Origin: Ohtaekwangia sp966211525
GTDB taxonomy: Bacteria; Bacteroidota; Bacteroidia; Cytophagales; Cyclobacteriaceae
DNA: 7,748 nt
Assembly: GCA_966211525.1 (NCBI GenBank)
Contig: CBIHOZ010000255.1
Coordinates: 1-7,748 of the forward strand
Direction of reading: 5' to 3'
This document shows positions 6,257-7,748 of the stretch, one piece after another. Numbering within the stretch: position 1 is the stretch's first letter; each line of letters opens with the position of its first letter. The notes under the pieces are model-generated. The model saw only the letters and a list, made by a program, of their open reading frames with translations, was not told the origin of the DNA and made no database searches. A program made the translations under genes and the position numbers.

Positions 6257-7748
6257 ATGCAATTCTATACCCGGTTGGCATTTACTGCAGCGCACGCAGT
6301 GCGTATTACTTTTTTAATTGGATTGATAGCGCTTGCACCTGCTGTAGTTTTTTCCCAGGGCATTCGTGGCTCTATAGTAGATGAAACGGGTAAGCCTCTT
6401 GGCTTCGCCTCTATCTTCGTTAAGCAAAACGGTTCCGGTACCACTGCCAACGAAAACGGCACGTATGAAATAGCACTCGACTCCGGCCACTATGAACTTA
6501 TATACCAATATCTCGGCTACGAAACACAGGTACGCATTATCGATGTAGACAATGACTTTGTTTCGGTTAATGTAACACTCAAACCGCAGGCAACGGTATT
6601 ACCTACCGTAGTGGTGCAGGATGGCAACGAAGACCCCGCCTATACCATTATGCGCAAGGCTATCGCGAAGGCTAAATATCATACCCAGCAATTGGACAGC
6701 TATACGGCACGGGTATATATCAAGGGCGCTGGTAAACTGAAAGACTATCCCTGGCTGGCAAAACGAGCTTTAGAGAAAGAAGGCATTCAAAAGAACCGGG
6801 TATATATATCCGAATCGGTGAGCGATGTAAAATATACCCGTCCCAACAAGTTCGAAGAGAAAGTTATTTCTATCCGAAGCGATGGTAAAGACAACAACAC
6901 TTCGCCCAACCAGTATATATTCGGAAGTTTTTATGAGCCGGAAATACAAGGCACCATTTCGCCACTGGCACCTAAAGCATTCTCGTACTATAAATTTGAA
7001 TACCTCGGCACGTTCCAGGATCGTAACTATGAAGTAAGCAAGATCAAAGTAACGCCCCGTTTAAAAGGCGACAATGTAGTGGAAGGTGTGATCAACATTG
7101 TAGAAGGCTGGTGGAGCATTCACAGTCTCGACATCAACACTTCCAAAATGGGTATACAGGTATATATCAAAGCTATATATGCCCCGATAGAAGATAAGGC
7201 ATGGATGCCCGTGTCGCATCAATTTAAGGTGGAAGGAAGAGCGTTTGGCTTCGAAGCGGAATTTAAATACCTGGCTACGGTTAGCGACTATAAAATCAAA
7301 CTGAACCCTGCACTGTATGTTGATAATGACAAGATGGAAGTGATCGATGAAAAAGTGCAGAAGGAAGAAGCGAAAAAAATTGCCGCGAACAAGCCAACAA
7401 CACCCGCGAAGAAAAACAAAGATACAGACAACCTGAAGCAGCTGCAGGAGCGACTCGAATCCGGAAAAGAGATTACCCGAAAGGAGCTCAACAAAATGAT
7501 GAAGGAGTATGAGAAGCAGGAGTTGAAGCGACAGAAAGAACCGGAAGTAATTTCAGACAATACATTTAAGATCGATAGCGGTGCCTATAAAAAAGACTCA
7601 AGCTATTGGGCTTCTATTCGTCCGGTACCGCTTACGGTAGAAGAAGTAAAGGGTTATCAGAAATCCGACAGTATGGCTGCCGTTGCGCGCAGAGCCGAAG
7701 AAGGTGACACACTCAAAGCCTCGAAGCACAAAGGCTTTCAACCGTGGG
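6257..7748 (+). CDS. Carboxypeptidase-like regulatory domain / DUF5686 protein, 3' end beyond the window
   Basis: An open frame from ATG 6257 to the right edge: 497 complete codons, no stop, so the C-terminal part is missing. Residues 16-34 are a hydrophobic signal segment ending A-V-V-F-S-Q, consistent with export. Residues about 36-108 are a carboxypeptidase-like regulatory beta-sandwich (G-K-P-L-G-F-A-S-I, G-T-Y-E-I, Y-L-G-Y-E-T). From D-P-A-Y-T-I-M-R-K-A-I (126-136) to about 353 the sequence fits DUF5686, a Bacteroidota family of presumed outer-membrane proteins whose function is unknown. Residues about 362-432 are very rich in Lys and Glu and probably form long helices or a coiled coil. 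The gene follows nadD by 15 nt, likely on one transcript. I recognise the family by overall pattern, not by a catalytic motif; an outer-membrane barrel downstream is expected but not visible. Confidence 0.82.
   Translation, partial: MQFYTRLAFTAAHAVRITFLIGLIALAPAVVFSQGIRGSIVDETGKPLGFASIFVKQNGSGTTANENGTYEIALDSGHYELIYQYLGYETQVRIIDVDNDFVSVNVTLKPQATVLPTVVVQDGNEDPAYTIMRKAIAKAKYHTQQLDSYTARVYIKGAGKLKDYPWLAKRALEKEGIQKNRVYISESVSDVKYTRPNKFEEKVISIRSDGKDNNTSPNQYIFGSFYEPEIQGTISPLAPKAFSYYKFEYLGTFQDRNYEVSKIKVTPRLKGDNVVEGVINIVEGWWSIHSLDINTSKMGIQVYIKAIYAPIEDKAWMPVSHQFKVEGRAFGFEAEFKYLATVSDYKIKLNPALYVDNDKMEVIDEKVQKEEAKKIAANKPTTPAKKNKDTDNLKQLQERLESGKEITRKELNKMMKEYEKQELKRQKEPEVISDNTFKIDSGAYKKDSSYWASIRPVPLTVEEVKGYQKSDSMAAVARRAEEGDTLKASKHKGFQPW

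Overview
The window looks chromosomal and comes from a member of the Bacteroidota, most likely Cytophagales or Chitinophagales (rank inferred). The reasons are several carboxypeptidase-like beta-sandwich modules, two of them followed by the SusC-type E-V-V-V-V-G motif, a DUF5686 outer-membrane-type protein, a TAnnTTTG-type promoter, and no clear Shine-Dalgarno sequences. No RNA gene, insertion sequence, prophage or CRISPR array was seen. Coding density is high.

Left part (1-3967): a heptanucleotide tandem repeat runs off the left edge and contains the stop codon of the first gene. Two minus-strand genes overlap by 8 nt: an ECF-like sigma factor (1466-2029) and a one-pass membrane protein (46-1473). 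The latter joins an anti-sigma-like cytoplasmic head to a periplasmic carboxypeptidase-like module and a TonB C-terminal domain. Divergent from them, across a 90-nt gap containing a near-palindrome, is a secreted YfbK-type von Willebrand factor A protein (2120-3967). It carries the same beta-sandwich plus E-V-V-V-V-G module as the membrane regulator. The arrangement suggests one envelope-signalling locus; that is inference.

Middle part (3968-5653): after a strong terminator, a Bacteroidota-type promoter candidate leads into a tight three-gene operon. It encodes a SigR-like sigma factor, a small cysteine-rich RsrA-like zinc anti-sigma factor (3 nt downstream), and guanylate kinase Gmk (stop and start share one base, TGATG). 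The operon ends in a perfect 11-bp hairpin terminator. The cysteine layout of the small protein resembles the thiol-redox switch of actinobacterial RsrA, so the operon may tie a thiol-stress response to GMP/GDP metabolism.

Right part (5654-7748): nadD (NAD biosynthesis) starts only 12 nt after the terminator T-run. It is followed 15 nt later by a secreted carboxypeptidase-like/DUF5686 protein that runs off the right edge. The gmk-nadD order is housekeeping; the two sigma/anti-sigma systems are what make the window interesting.
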